The translations under genes and the position numbers were made by a program. A stretch of DNA of 64,000 bases from Pseudomonadota bacterium. GTDB lineage: Bacteria; Pseudomonadota; Alphaproteobacteria; Rhodobacterales; Rhodobacteraceae. The DNA lies in the NCBI GenBank assembly GCA_020161615.1, contig JAIUPD010000011.1:142058-206057 (forward strand). The letters are read 5' to 3'. Shown here piece after piece: positions 29,480-39,097 of the stretch. Under the pieces are notes generated by a model that had not been told where the DNA came from, ran no database searches, and saw only the letters and a list, made by a program, of their open reading frames with translations. Numbering within the stretch: the stretch's first letter is position 1; each line of letters begins with the position of its first letter.

Positions 29480-30877
29480 TCAGGGGGCCGAGTTGCGGTA
29501 GCGCCCCATGATCCGGTCCAGCGCCGCGCCCTGCGCCGAGGGCGTGCTGCCCGGGGTCGCATGCGGCAGGGTCGCGGAATAGGCCTCGACGTCATAGGTC
29601 GGGATCCCGAGATTGAGCGCCGAGACCGTCAGTTGACCCATCGATTCGAGCAGGCTGTAGGCCGCAAGCTGCACATTCGCCGCCGCCAGGATGCGCGAAG
29701 AGCGGGCATCCAGCAGCTCCTGCTCGGCATCGAGCACGTCGAGCGTGGTGCGCGAGCCCAGCTCGGCCTCGGCGCGGACCGCATCATAGGCCGATTGCGC
29801 GGCGGAAATCTGCAGATCCCCGGCGCTGAGCGTGGCGCGGGCGATCTGCAGCTGGGCCCAGCTGGCCGCGACCGATTGCTGGACGATGGCCACGGTCTGA
29901 TGCAGGGCGGCGCGGCGTGACTGCGCGCGGGCGACGCCCTGACGCTCGACCGAGCGCAGGCGCCCGGCCGTGTAGAGGGGCACCTGATAGGTGACCGAGG
30001 CACTGAGGTCGCTGTCCCGGGTTTCCGGCAGCGGACGGGCGCGGGTGATATCGGCGCTCAGCCCGACCGAGCCCGTGACCGTGCCGCGGCGTTGCAGACC
30101 GGCGATCTCGGTCGAGATATCGGCGGCGGTGACCTCATGCTGGGCCTGGGTGATGGCCGGATGATTGCGCCGGGCGATGTCCTGCGCTTCCTCGAGCGAC
30201 GAGGGCAGGCGCGGCAGCCGGGGCGGCGCGGCCAGCTCGCTGGGATACTGGCCGACGGCGAGGTTGTATTGCTCGCGCGAGATGGCGACATCGCCCTGGG
30301 CTGCGGCCAGCGCCGAGCGCGAGGCGGCAAGGCGGGCCTCGGCCAACGCCACATCGGTGCGGGTGGAATCGCCCAGCTCGAACCGCTCGCGCGCGGCGCG
30401 CAGCTGTTCGCTGATCACGCCCACGTTGTTGCGCTGCAATTGCAGGGTCTGGAGATCGGTATAGAGCCCCATATACGAGGAAACGGCGTTCAGCAGCACG
30501 TTCTGTTCGACCACCACCAGCGCCGAACGGGTCGAGAGCACCATCTCATGCGTCATGTCGACGGCGCGGCGGTTGCGGCCGAAATCATAAACCGGGATCG
30601 AGGCGGTGATGCCGAAGCTCAGCCGGTAATCCGGCGTGCCGGAGGCGGTGCTGAGGGCGGTGGTGGCGAAATTCACCACCGGATAAAGGGCCGAGATCGC
30701 CTGCTGCACATCCTCGTCTGCGGCGCGCAAGAGGGCGCGGTTCTGCTCCAGCAGGTTCGAGTTGCGATAGGCCGCAACCAGCGCATCCGCCAGCGAATCG
30801 GCCGACGCGGGGGCGGCCAGCGCCAGAGCCAGCGCGCTCGCACTGAGGGCAGCGCGTATCCGTTTGCGAACGCTCAT
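29480..30877 (-). CDS. tolC: TolC-family outer membrane efflux channel
   Basis: Outer-membrane trimeric exit duct for type I secretion and RND efflux, 465 residues. A signal peptide (ALSASALALALAAPASADS) ends near residue 27. The mature part has the duplicated long-helix pattern, for example AALLRAADEDVQ and ERFELGDSTRTDVALAEARLAAS with its second-repeat counterpart AEAELGSRTTLDVLDAEQELLDAR. The start at 30877 follows a GGAGGG ribosome site. It lies downstream of pcm, a common alphaproteobacterial pairing. Confidence 0.93.
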   Translation of the reverse strand: MSVRKRIRAALSASALALALAAPASADSLADALVAAYRNSNLLEQNRALLRAADEDVQQAISALYPVVNFATTALSTASGTPDYRLSFGITASIPVYDFGRNRRAVDMTHEMVLSTRSALVVVEQNVLLNAVSSYMGLYTDLQTLQLQRNNVGVISEQLRAARERFELGDSTRTDVALAEARLAASRSALAAAQGDVAISREQYNLAVGQYPSELAAPPRLPRLPSSLEEAQDIARRNHPAITQAQHEVTAADISTEIAGLQRRGTVTGSVGLSADITRARPLPETRDSDLSASVTYQVPLYTAGRLRSVERQGVARAQSRRAALHQTVAIVQQSVAASWAQLQIARATLSAGDLQISAAQSAYDAVRAEAELGSRTTLDVLDAEQELLDARSSRILAAANVQLAAYSLLESMGQLTVSALNLGIPTYDVEAYSATLPHATPGSTPSAQGAALDRIMGRYRNSAP

Positions 30878-30941
30878 CGCGCCCTCCGTGCTTTGGTTCC
30901 GGCCCGCGCCCGAGCGGGCGCGCGTCAATGTTATGCCTGTG

Positions 30942-31595
30942 TCAGAGGGCGAAGCCCCTCTCGGCGACGAAGCCGTCAAGCACCGGCGCCGCCGCATTGA
31001 ACGCATCACGCCAGCGGATTCCGTCGCCGTGACGTACGCCCAGCCGAACAGTGCCGAGCGCGCCCTGCATGAAGATGGCGACGACGCGGCCGCCCTCTTT
31101 CAACTGCGATTCCAGCGCGGCCGGAAAGACCTCGATTCCGCCTTCGACGATGATCGCATCATAGGGGCCATGCTCCGGCGCGCCCGCGGTCGGTGTGCCC
31201 GTCTCCAGCGCGACATTGGTCACGCCGATCGCTTCGAGCGCGGCCTCCGCTTCGGCGGCAAGGCTCTCATCGGCTTCGACGGCGACGACCGCCTGCGCCA
31301 TATGGGCGATGACGGCGGTGGAATAGCCGGTGGCCGGGGCCAGGTCGAGCACCAGGTCCGTCGGCTTGATATCCAGCGTATCCAGCATCTTGGCCAGCGT
31401 CCGAGGCTCCAGCAGCACGCGCCCGCCCCCCAGCGAGACATTCTCGCCGACATAGGCGGCCTCGACCATCGGCCCGGGCACGAAACGCTCGCGCGGGATG
31501 GTGAGCATCGCCTGGATGATCGGCAGCTTGGTCACGTCCGAAGGGCGAACCTGAGTGTCGACCATCACGGTACGGCGGGCGGCGAAAGCGGGCAT
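30942..31595 (-). CDS. pcm: Protein-L-isoaspartate O-methyltransferase family protein
   Basis: A 217-residue SAM-dependent methyltransferase of the PCMT family, which repairs isoaspartyl residues. It begins with the alphaproteobacterial-type segment MVDTQVRPSDV (from residue 10) and has IPRERFVPG. SAM motif I reads VLDLAPATGYSTAV, where the usual GxGxG is altered to APATG, so activity is uncertain. It is 64 bases upstream of tolC and probably co-transcribed with it. Confidence 0.85.
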   Translation of the reverse strand: MPAFAARRTVMVDTQVRPSDVTKLPIIQAMLTIPRERFVPGPMVEAAYVGENVSLGGGRVLLEPRTLAKMLDTLDIKPTDLVLDLAPATGYSTAVIAHMAQAVVAVEADESLAAEAEAALEAIGVTNVALETGTPTAGAPEHGPYDAIIVEGGIEVFPAALESQLKEGGRVVAIFMQGALGTVRLGVRHGDGIRWRDAFNAAAPVLDGFVAERGFAL

Positions 31596-31775
31596 GGCAC
31601 GGGCTCCGTCTGGGTCTGTCAGCCCCTCTTGCCACAGGGGCCGCGCGCTTGGCAATGCCGCCCCCCGGGGCGGGGTCAAGCACCCGGTGGACTGTGGCTT
31701 CGTGACACGCGGAAAGGCCGGGCGCAAGCAGAATGTTCAGCCGCGACTGAACGAAGAGGCCGCGCCCTGCCCCGC
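31596..31775. other. Intergenic region with GTTCAG/CTGAAC inverted repeat
   Basis: It lies between the GST stop and the pcm start on the minus strand. It contains the perfect inverted repeat GTTCAG-N6-CTGAAC (31735-31740 and 31747-31752) and a GC hairpin near 31660-31675. It probably holds the pcm-tolC promoter. The repeat could be an operator or part of a GST terminator. Confidence 0.35.
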
Positions 31776-32492
31776 TCAGCCCGCGACCGGAACGTCGAGG
31801 CCGCGCTGGACCGCGGGCCGCGCCAGGAATCGCTCCATCCAGGCGGGCACGTTCCTCAGCCTGTCCCAGCCGACCAGGGGTCCCGCCTCGTAGAACCCGG
31901 TCAGCGACCGGACCCAGGGCGCGACGGCAATATCGGCCACGGAATACTCGCCCACGATCCAGTCGCGGCCCTCGAGCTGACCGTCCAGCACCTTGAGCAG
32001 GCGCTCGGATTCGGCGCGGTAGCGTTCGAAGGGCCGCTTGTCCTCAATGTCCTTACCGGCGAACTTGTGGAAGAAGCCCAGCTGCCCGAACATCGGCCCG
32101 ACGCCGCCCATCTGCCACATCAGCCATTGCACCGCCTGCCAGCGCAGCGCGGGATCCTCGGGCAGGAATTTCCCCGATTTCTCGGCCAGATACATCAGGA
32201 TTGCCCCGGATTCGAACAGCGCGAGCGGCGCACCCCCCGGCCCGTTCGGGTCCAGGATCGCCGGGATCTTGTTGTTGGGATTGAGGGACAGGAATTCGGG
32301 CGTCATCTGGTCGTTGTCGCCGAAACTGATGCGATGCCCCTCGTAGGGGATGCCGGTTTCCTCCAGCATCACGCCCACCTTGATGCCATTGGGCGTGGGC
32401 AGGGAATACAGCTGCAGGACCTCAGGATTGGCGGCGGGCCAGCGGCGGGTGATCGGGTGATCGGTCAGGCGGGTCACGGTGGAACGGGTCAT
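31776..32492 (-). CDS. Glutathione S-transferase (YfcG/YghU-like)
   Basis: A 238-residue protein. A thioredoxin-like N-domain (QLYSLPTPNGIKVGVMLEETG, NPNNKIPAILD and LFESGAILMYLAEK) is followed by the helical C-domain with VGEYSVADIAVAPWV. The TPNG segment is typical of disulfide-bond reductases of the Nu class such as YfcG. Cytoplasmic and glutathione-dependent. No operon partner. Confidence 0.92.
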   Translation of the reverse strand: MTRSTVTRLTDHPITRRWPAANPEVLQLYSLPTPNGIKVGVMLEETGIPYEGHRISFGDNDQMTPEFLSLNPNNKIPAILDPNGPGGAPLALFESGAILMYLAEKSGKFLPEDPALRWQAVQWLMWQMGGVGPMFGQLGFFHKFAGKDIEDKRPFERYRAESERLLKVLDGQLEGRDWIVGEYSVADIAVAPWVRSLTGFYEAGPLVGWDRLRNVPAWMERFLARPAVQRGLDVPVAG

Positions 32493-32624
32493 GGGAACTC
32501 CGGGTAAGGCGGCGAATGGGCCTTGGAATTGGCCTGCGCCGCGCGCATCATCGCCCGGGACGAGGTAAACAGCCGGTGAACCCGGTTCAAGCGTCACACG
32601 GAAGAAACGCAGAGGGGACAATCT

Positions 32625-33080
32625 ATGCTCAAGGAATTCAGGGACTTCATCGCCCGGGGCAATGTCATGGACATGGCCGTGGGTATCATCGTCGGGGCGG
32701 CCTTCACCGCCATCGTCAGCTCCATGGTCGCCGATCTGATCAACCCGATCATCGGCCTGATCATCGGCGGCATCGACTTCAAGAACATGTATTGGGTGAT
32801 GTCGGGCGACGTGCCCGCCAATGCGGGCCTCGACACCGCGCGCGAAGCGGGCGCGGCTGTCTTTGCCTATGGGTCCTTCATCACCGCGGTGATCAACTTC
32901 GTGATCATCGCCTGGGTCGTGTTCATGCTGGTCAAGGGCGTGAACAAGATCAAGGATTCGGCCATGCGCGCCGAGAAGGTCCAGGCCCCCGCCGCCGAGG
33001 AACCCGCCGCGCCCCCGCCCCCCTCGACCGAGTCGCTGCTGGCCGAGATCCGCGACCTGCTGAAGGACCGCGCCGCCTGA
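32625..33080 (+). CDS. mscL: Large-conductance mechanosensitive channel
   Basis: Homopentameric inner-membrane safety valve for hypo-osmotic shock, 151 residues. It begins with the conserved N-terminal helix [19 protein letters not shown], then TM1, a periplasmic loop and TM2 ([19 protein letters not shown]). The C-terminal cytoplasmic helix with its Pro/Ala linker is present and ends [17 protein letters not shown]. Monocistronic. Confidence 0.97.
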   Translation: MLKEFRDFIARGNVMDMAVGIIVGAAFTAIVSSMVADLINPIIGLIIGGIDFKNMYWVMSGDVPANAGLDTAREAGAAVFAYGSFITAVINFVIIAWVVFMLVKGVNKIKDSAMRAEKVQAPAAEEPAAPPPPSTESLLAEIRDLLKDRAA

Positions 33081-33119
33081 GCGCCCGCCCCCGCCGGTCC
33101 GCCCGGCGGGGGTTTCCCG

Positions 33120-33821
33120 TCAATCCTTGCGCCGGACCTCGACCTGCGCGCCGACGCGCCGCATCTGATAGCGCCCCGCCTTTTCCACCAGATCGGACAG
33201 TTTCCCACAGCCGAAGGACCGGCTGTCGAAATCGGGATGCGTCGACTGGATGGTCTGCCCGATCAGCCCCAGCGGGAACCATTCGCCCTCCGGGTCCAGC
33301 GCATTCATCGCCGCGTTGATCAGGGGCACGGCGTCGCGCGGCGCGGCCTTCGAGGGCAGCGGCACCTGCGGTTCAGGCTCCTTGATCAGGTTCTCCACGA
33401 AGATGAAGCGCTTGCAGGCCTTGCGGAAGGCCTCGGGCGTCTTCTGCTGGCCGATACCATAGACATCGAGCCCCTGCTCGCGGATCCGGCTGGCCAGGCG
33501 GGTGAAGTCGCTGTCCGAGGAGACGAGCACGAAGCCGTCGAATCGGCCGGAGTGCAGCAGATCCATCGCATCGATCACCAGGGCAATGTCAGACGAATTT
33601 TTCCCCACGGTATTCGCGGGTTGATGATGCGGCACCAGCGCCAGCGCCGGCAATCTCTCCTGCCAGCCGGACATCTGCTGGCGCGAGAAATCGCCATAGA
33701 TGCGCCGCACCGAGGCTTCGCCCAAGCTGGCGATCTCTTCAAAGATCGACTCCGCCCATTTGGGCGAGGAATTGTCGGCGTCCACCAGGACGGCCAGGAT
33801 CGGGGTTCCGTTTCGGGCCAT
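33120..33821 (-). CDS. NYN-domain (LabA-like) protein with C-terminal OST-HTH/LOTUS domain
   Basis: A 233-residue cytoplasmic protein. The PIN-like NYN nuclease fold (1-150) has acidic residues D14 and D16 in VLVDADN, the NTVGKNSSDIALVIDAMDLL stretch and VLVSSDSDFTRLA. The C-terminal part (about 160-233) fits an OST-HTH/LOTUS RNA-binding domain (AVPLINAAMNALDPEGEWFP and LSDLVEKAGRYQMRR). It is probably an RNA-processing factor; the target is unknown. It lies 70 bases downstream of mfd on the same strand. Confidence 0.88.
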   Translation of the reverse strand: MARNGTPILAVLVDADNSSPKWAESIFEEIASLGEASVRRIYGDFSRQQMSGWQERLPALALVPHHQPANTVGKNSSDIALVIDAMDLLHSGRFDGFVLVSSDSDFTRLASRIREQGLDVYGIGQQKTPEAFRKACKRFIFVENLIKEPEPQVPLPSKAAPRDAVPLINAAMNALDPEGEWFPLGLIGQTIQSTHPDFDSRSFGCGKLSDLVEKAGRYQMRRVGAQVEVRRKD

Positions 33822-33893
33822 GTCAGGCTCCTTTCGGGGGAATGATGGGCCGGGGCCGCCAGGAGCGCAAGCACCCAGACGCGGCGCAAGCGC

Positions 33894-36800
33894 TCAGACG
33901 GCGGCTTTCTCGGCAAGGTCCCGGGCGATGGCGAAAGCGCCGCGCAGGCGATCCTTCTCGGTGGTCCAGTCTTGCGGCAGGACCAGCTTATTGTCGCGGA
34001 TCTTCGCGCCCGGGTGCGTATGAAGAAACTCGACCAAACCCTTGGGATTGGGGAATTTGTCGAGGTGGAATTGCACCGTGGCGCCCTTCGGCCCCGCGTC
34101 CAGCCGCGCGATCTGCGCCTTCTTGCACAGCGCCTTGATGCGGACCACGGCCAGAAGCGTGTTGACCTCGCGCGGGAGGTCGCCGAAGCGGTCGATGAGC
34201 TCGGCGGCGAAGCCCTCGAACTCGACCTTCTTCTCCAGCGTGGCGAGGCGCCGGTAAAGCCCCAGCCGCACGTCCAGATCGGTGACATAGGTATCGGGAA
34301 TCAGCACCGGCACGCCGAGGTTGATCTGCGGCGCCCAGGCGCCATCGGTCAGGTCCTGCAACTCGCCCGAGCGGAGTTTCGAGATCGTCTCTTCCAGCAT
34401 CTGCTGGTAGAGTTCGTAGCCTACCTCGTTGATATGGCCCGATTGTTCCTCGCCCAGGATGTTGCCCGCGCCCCTCAGATCCATGTCCTGCGAGGCGATG
34501 GTAAACCCGGCGCCCAGGCTGTCGATGGAGCCCAGAACCTTCAGCCGCCGCTCGGCCTGCGGGGTCAAGGGCGTGCGGGGTTTCGTCGTCAGATAGCAAT
34601 AAGCGCGGGTCTTCGAACGCCCCACCCGGCCCCGGATCTGATAGAGCTGCGACAGGCCGAACATATCGGCACGGTGCACGATCATCGTGTTGGCCCGGGG
34701 AATGTCGAGGCCGGATTCGACAATCGTCGTGGCCAGAAGCACGTCATACTTGCCGTCGTAGAAGGCGTTCATCCGCTCGTCCAGCTCGCCCGCGGCCATC
34801 TGGCCATGGGCGACCAGAACCGAAACCTCGGGCACCTGGGTTTTCAGGAAATCCTCGATATCCGGCAAGTCCTTGATGCGGGGCACGACATAGAAGCTCT
34901 GCCCGCCGCGATACCGCTCGCGCAGCAGCGCCTCGCGGATCGTCACCGTGTCGAACTCGCTGACATAGGTGCGGATCGCCAGCCGGTCGATGGGCGGGGT
35001 CGAGATCAGCGACAGGTCCCGAACCCCGGTCAGCGACAATTGCAGCGTGCGGGGGATTGGCGTGGCGGTGAGGGTCAGGACGTGAATGTCAGACCTCATT
35101 TCCTTCAGCCGTTCCTTGTGCGTCACGCCGAAATGCTGCTCCTCGTCGATGACCATCAGGCCCAGGTTGCGGAACTTGACCGCCTTGGCCAGCAGCGCAT
35201 GGGTGCCGACGACGATATCGACCGTCCCGTCGGAAATCCCCGCACGGGTGGCCGCGGCTTCCTTGGCCGAGACGAAGCGCGACAATTGTCTGACAACAAG
35301 AGGAAAGCCGCGGAACCGCTCGGAAAAGCTGTGGAAATGCTGGCGGGCCAGAAGCGTCGTCGGGCAGATGACGGCCACTTGCAGGCCCGACATGGCGGCG
35401 ATGAAGGCCGCGCGCATCGCCACCTCGGTCTTGCCGAAGCCCACGTCGCCCACCACCAGCCGGTCCATCGGCCGGCCACGGTCGAAATCCTCGATCACGT
35501 CCTCGATGGCTTTGAGCTGATCCTCGGTCTCGGCATAGGGGAAGCGGGCGGCGAAGGCTTCCCACATGCCTTCGGGCGGATTCAGGACGGGCGCCTTGCG
35601 CAATTCCCGCTCGGCGGCGATGCGGATCAATTTGTCGGCGACCTCGCGGATGCGCTGCTTGAGGCGGGCCTTCTTGGCCTGCCAGGCGCCGCCACCCAGC
35701 TTGTCGAGCAGCCCTTCCTCATGGCCATAGCGGCTGAGGAGTTCAATGTTTTCAACGGGCAGATAGAGCTTGTCGCCCCCCGCATATTCCAGCGCCAGGC
35801 ATTCATGCGGCGCCTTCATCGCGGTGATGGTCTCGAGCCCCAGATAGCGGCCGACCCCGTGCTCCACATGCACCACCAGATCGCCGGGCGAGAGGCTTTG
35901 CGCCTCGGACAGGAAATTCTCGGCCTTCTTGCGCCGGGGACCGCGCACCAGCCGCTCGCCCAGCACGTCCTGTTCCGAGATCACCGCCAGATCCGGCGTC
36001 ACGAAGCCGGCCTCCAGCGGCCAGACCACCAGCGAGACCTGACCCTTGCCCCCGATCCCGCGGGCGTCGGTGACGAGCTTGGCGTCCTTCAGCTTGTGTT
36101 CGGCCAGAAGCCCCTGCAGCCGGTCGCGCGCCCCCTCGGACCACGACGCGATGACCACCGCGCGGGCCTCGCGCTCTTTCTGAACATGGTCGCGCAGGGC
36201 CTTGAAGATATTGACGTTATCCTGTTGCCTCTCCAGCGAGAAATTACGCCCGGCACGGCCTTGGGCATCCAGCACCCCGGGCCCGGGCGGCTGCGGCAGC
36301 GGCGAGAGCTGTACCACCCTGAGCGGCGCCAGCGCCGCGTCCCAGGCGGCATCGTCGAGATAGAGCGTGTCGGGCGCGGCGGGTTTGTAGACGGTATCGA
36401 CGCGCGCCTTGTGGCTCAGCGCCTCCTGCCGGTTCTGGTACTGATCGGCGATCGTCTCCCACCTGGCGGCGCGCACCGCATCCGACTGGTCGTCCAGCAG
36501 GACGCTGGCACCGGGGAGATAGTCGAAGATCGTCTCCAGCCGGGCGTGGAAATAGCCCAGCCAATGCTCCATCCCCTGATGCTTGCGCCCGGCGCTGACC
36601 GCCTCGTACAGGGGATCGTCGGTGCCGGCTGCGCCGAATTCCACGCGATAGGTCTGGCGGAAGCGGGCGATGGAGGGCTCATCCAGGATCACCTCGGACG
36701 CGGGCGCCAGTTCCAGCCGGTCGAGCTTGCCGGTGGTGCGCTGCGTCGCCGGATCGAAATGCCTGAGCCCGTCCAGCGTATCGCCGAACAGGTCCAGCCG

Positions 36801-37313
36801 CACCGGTTCGGCATCGCCGGGCGGATAGATGTCGACGATCCCGCCCCGGACGGCGAAATCGCCGGGCTCGGTCACCGTGGGGCTGGGGGAATAGCCCATG
36901 CGCGCCAGATAGTTACGCAGCGCCCCTTCATCGACGCGGCGCCCCACCTCGGCAATGAAACTGGACGCGGCGACCGTCTCGCGCGCGGGCAGCTTCTGCA
37001 TCGCCGCGTTGAGCGTGGTGAGCAACACGAAAGGCCCGGGCACGCCCTGCGCCAGCGCGGCCAGGGTCGCCATGCGCCGGGCGACGATCTCGGGATTGGG
37101 GGACACCCGATCATAGGGCAGGCAGTCCCAGGCCGGCAGCGTCAGCACCACCAGATCGGGGGCGAAGAAGGCCAGCGCCCGGCGCATCGCCTCCAGCCGC
37201 TTGTCGTCGCGCGCCACATGGATCAAGGGCGCGCCGCGCTTCGCGACCTCGCGGCGCAGGAGTTCGGCGTCAAAGCCCTCCGGGGCGCCGCCCAATAGGA
37301 TCCGCTCAGCCAT
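33894..37313 (-). CDS. mfd: Transcription-repair coupling factor Mfd
   Basis: A 1139-residue ATP-dependent DNA translocase that removes stalled RNA polymerase and recruits UvrA. The N-terminal UvrB-like region is followed by the RNA-polymerase interaction domain (DLVVHVEHGVGRYLGLE), then RecG-like helicase motifs: Walker A VVGDVGFGKTEVAMR, DEEQ in VIDEEQHFG and TATPIPRTL. The C-terminal UvrA-masking domain closes the protein. Full-length. A DUF-type membrane-protein gene ends four bases upstream of its start. Confidence 0.98.
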   Translation of the reverse strand: MAERILLGGAPEGFDAELLRREVAKRGAPLIHVARDDKRLEAMRRALAFFAPDLVVLTLPAWDCLPYDRVSPNPEIVARRMATLAALAQGVPGPFVLLTTLNAAMQKLPARETVAASSFIAEVGRRVDEGALRNYLARMGYSPSPTVTEPGDFAVRGGIVDIYPPGDAEPVRLDLFGDTLDGLRHFDPATQRTTGKLDRLELAPASEVILDEPSIARFRQTYRVEFGAAGTDDPLYEAVSAGRKHQGMEHWLGYFHARLETIFDYLPGASVLLDDQSDAVRAARWETIADQYQNRQEALSHKARVDTVYKPAAPDTLYLDDAAWDAALAPLRVVQLSPLPQPPGPGVLDAQGRAGRNFSLERQQDNVNIFKALRDHVQKEREARAVVIASWSEGARDRLQGLLAEHKLKDAKLVTDARGIGGKGQVSLVVWPLEAGFVTPDLAVISEQDVLGERLVRGPRRKKAENFLSEAQSLSPGDLVVHVEHGVGRYLGLETITAMKAPHECLALEYAGGDKLYLPVENIELLSRYGHEEGLLDKLGGGAWQAKKARLKQRIREVADKLIRIAAERELRKAPVLNPPEGMWEAFAARFPYAETEDQLKAIEDVIEDFDRGRPMDRLVVGDVGFGKTEVAMRAAFIAAMSGLQVAVICPTTLLARQHFHSFSERFRGFPLVVRQLSRFVSAKEAAATRAGISDGTVDIVVGTHALLAKAVKFRNLGLMVIDEEQHFGVTHKERLKEMRSDIHVLTLTATPIPRTLQLSLTGVRDLSLISTPPIDRLAIRTYVSEFDTVTIREALLRERYRGGQSFYVVPRIKDLPDIEDFLKTQVPEVSVLVAHGQMAAGELDERMNAFYDGKYDVLLATTIVESGLDIPRANTMIVHRADMFGLSQLYQIRGRVGRSKTRAYCYLTTKPRTPLTPQAERRLKVLGSIDSLGAGFTIASQDMDLRGAGNILGEEQSGHINEVGYELYQQMLEETISKLRSGELQDLTDGAWAPQINLGVPVLIPDTYVTDLDVRLGLYRRLATLEKKVEFEGFAAELIDRFGDLPREVNTLLAVVRIKALCKKAQIARLDAGPKGATVQFHLDKFPNPKGLVEFLHTHPGAKIRDNKLVLPQDWTTEKDRLRGAFAIARDLAEKAAV

Positions 37314-37316
37314 CGG

Positions 37317-37838
37317 TCACAGCATCCGGGCCGTCAGGTTATGCCACATGCCCCACATCGTGGTGACAAAGATCGCCACCAGGCCGATCGACTGGATCAG
37401 CACGCGGGTCCAGAAGATCGCCTTGACCAGCGCCTCGCCCTGAAGCGCCTGCGCCTCGACCCGCGCGGCCAATCTGAGGCCGAGCCAGGCGCCGAGCGTC
37501 AGCGGCCCCAGAAGCAGGAACAGCGCCTGGGACAATTCGTAGCCATACCAGAAGCCCAGCACCGCCAGCGAACTCAGCACCGTCAGCCAGAACCCCAACA
37601 GCAGGGCACCCGAACTGCGCAGGATCGTCATCCGCCGCCGGGCCTGGATCAGGGCCAGGGTATTCAGATCCTCCATCACCGCGCCGCCGCGTCGGCGGGC
37701 ACGCTGCACCAGGTCGAAGGGAACGCCCATGACGAAATGGGTGACGTTCGACCACGCCACCGCCAGCACCAGCCAGAACCACAGGTTCGAAAAGGACCTG
37801 AGGTCGATGGTAGAAAAAAGCGAGTCCGTCAGATTCAC
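37317..37838 (-). CDS. Conserved inner-membrane protein of unknown function
   Basis: A 173-residue protein with about four hydrophobic helices (FWLVLAVAWSNVTHFVMG, SGALLLGFWLTVLSSLAVLG, LFLLLGPLTLGAWLGL and VLIQSIGLVAIFVTTMWG). The loop between helices 1 and 2 is rich in arginine (RARRRGG). I do not recognise a functional family; some homologues are loosely labelled as associated with SufBCD, for which I see no evidence here. It sits four bases upstream of mfd and is probably co-transcribed. Confidence 0.75.
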   Translation of the reverse strand: MNLTDSLFSTIDLRSFSNLWFWLVLAVAWSNVTHFVMGVPFDLVQRARRRGGAVMEDLNTLALIQARRRMTILRSSGALLLGFWLTVLSSLAVLGFWYGYELSQALFLLLGPLTLGAWLGLRLAARVEAQALQGEALVKAIFWTRVLIQSIGLVAIFVTTMWGMWHNLTARML

Positions 37839-37965
37839 CCGGAGCCCCTTGCCTGATGCCCTCTGATTAGTCGCCTTTCACGCCGGGGCCAAGCCGGGAA
37901 ACCCGGCCGGGCTTGAGCTTGCCGCCCGCGCATGGCACCAAAGCGCCGCAGACCGGAGAGACTTC

Positions 37966-38964
37966 ATGCCCGTCCACACCCCCGCCCCCTATCCCGCCGC
38001 CCGCCTCCGCCGCCTGCGCCGTACCGGCGCGCTGCGCGATCTGGTGGCCGAGAATGCCGTGACCGCCGCCGATCTGATCTGGCCGGTTTTCATCCGCGAG
38101 GGCGAAGGGGTCGAGGAAAAGATCCCGTCGATGCCCGGGGTGAACCGGCTGTCGCTGGACGTCATGCTGCGCAAAGCCGAGGCCGCGCACAGGGACGGCG
38201 TGGGGGCGATCTGCCTTTTCCCCTATACCGCCGCCGAACTCCGCACCGAGGATTGCGCCGAGGCCTGGAACCCCGAGAACCTGACAAACCGTGCCATCCG
38301 GCTGCTGAAGGCCGAGCTGCCTGAGATGGCGGTGATGACCGATATCGCGCTCGACCCCTACAACATCAACGGCCATGACGGCTTCGTTGTGGACGGCCAG
38401 ATCCTGAACGACGAGACGGTCGAGGCGCTGGTCAAGATGGCGCTGGCGCAATGCGAGGCGGGGGCCGATATCCTCGGCCCCTCGGACATGATGGACGGCC
38501 GCATCGGCGCGATCCGCACGGCGACCGAGGGCGCCGGGTTCCAGAAGGTCGCGATCCTGAGTTACGCCGCGAAATTCGCCAGCGCCTTCTACGGCCCGTT
38601 CCGCGATGCGGTCGGCGCCTCGGGGCGGCTGGTCGGCGACAAGAAGACCTATCAGGTGAATCCGGCCAACCGGCTGGAGGCCCTGCGCTGCGTCGCCCGC
38701 GATCTGGACGAGGGCGCCGATATGGTGATGGTCAAGCCCGGCATGCCCTATCTCGACATCTGCCGGTCGGTGAAGGACGAGTTCGGCGTGCCGACCTTCG
38801 CCTATCAGGTCAGCGGCGAATACGCGATGTTGGCTGGCGCGATGGAGCGCGGCTGGCTGGGCGAGGCGGTGATGCTGGAGAGCCTTCTGGCCTTCAAGCG
38901 CGCGGGCTGCGACGGGGTGCTGACCTATTTCGCCCCGGCGGCGGCGAAAGCGCTGAAGGTCTGA
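37966..38964 (+). CDS. hemB: Delta-aminolevulinic acid dehydratase (porphobilinogen synthase)
   Basis: Condenses two 5-aminolevulinate molecules in tetrapyrrole synthesis, 332 residues. Schiff-base lysines are K203 (SYAAKFAS) and K257 (MVMVKPGMPYLD). The metal-site segment reads ALDPYNINGHDGF, with aspartates and no zinc-binding cysteines. That marks the zinc-independent type known from Rhodobacter. The ATG at 37966 follows GGAGAG. Single gene. Confidence 0.97.
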   Translation: MPVHTPAPYPAARLRRLRRTGALRDLVAENAVTAADLIWPVFIREGEGVEEKIPSMPGVNRLSLDVMLRKAEAAHRDGVGAICLFPYTAAELRTEDCAEAWNPENLTNRAIRLLKAELPEMAVMTDIALDPYNINGHDGFVVDGQILNDETVEALVKMALAQCEAGADILGPSDMMDGRIGAIRTATEGAGFQKVAILSYAAKFASAFYGPFRDAVGASGRLVGDKKTYQVNPANRLEALRCVARDLDEGADMVMVKPGMPYLDICRSVKDEFGVPTFAYQVSGEYAMLAGAMERGWLGEAVMLESLLAFKRAGCDGVLTYFAPAAAKALKV

Positions 38965-39097
38965 CCTATATCAGCGGCGATTCGCCCAGCGAATCGCCGC
39001 GCGCGTGACAAGCGCGTGATGGCGCCGTATACTTCCGCCACAGGCATTTTCCGGTGACAGGGGCGACAGATCCCGCGCCAAACCTTTGAGGATGAGC

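Noticed and set aside
33972-37298. Plus-strand open frame of about 1100 codons opposite mfd
   Set aside because: Mirror image of mfd in a high-GC genome; composition is typical of an antisense frame and no motif is present.
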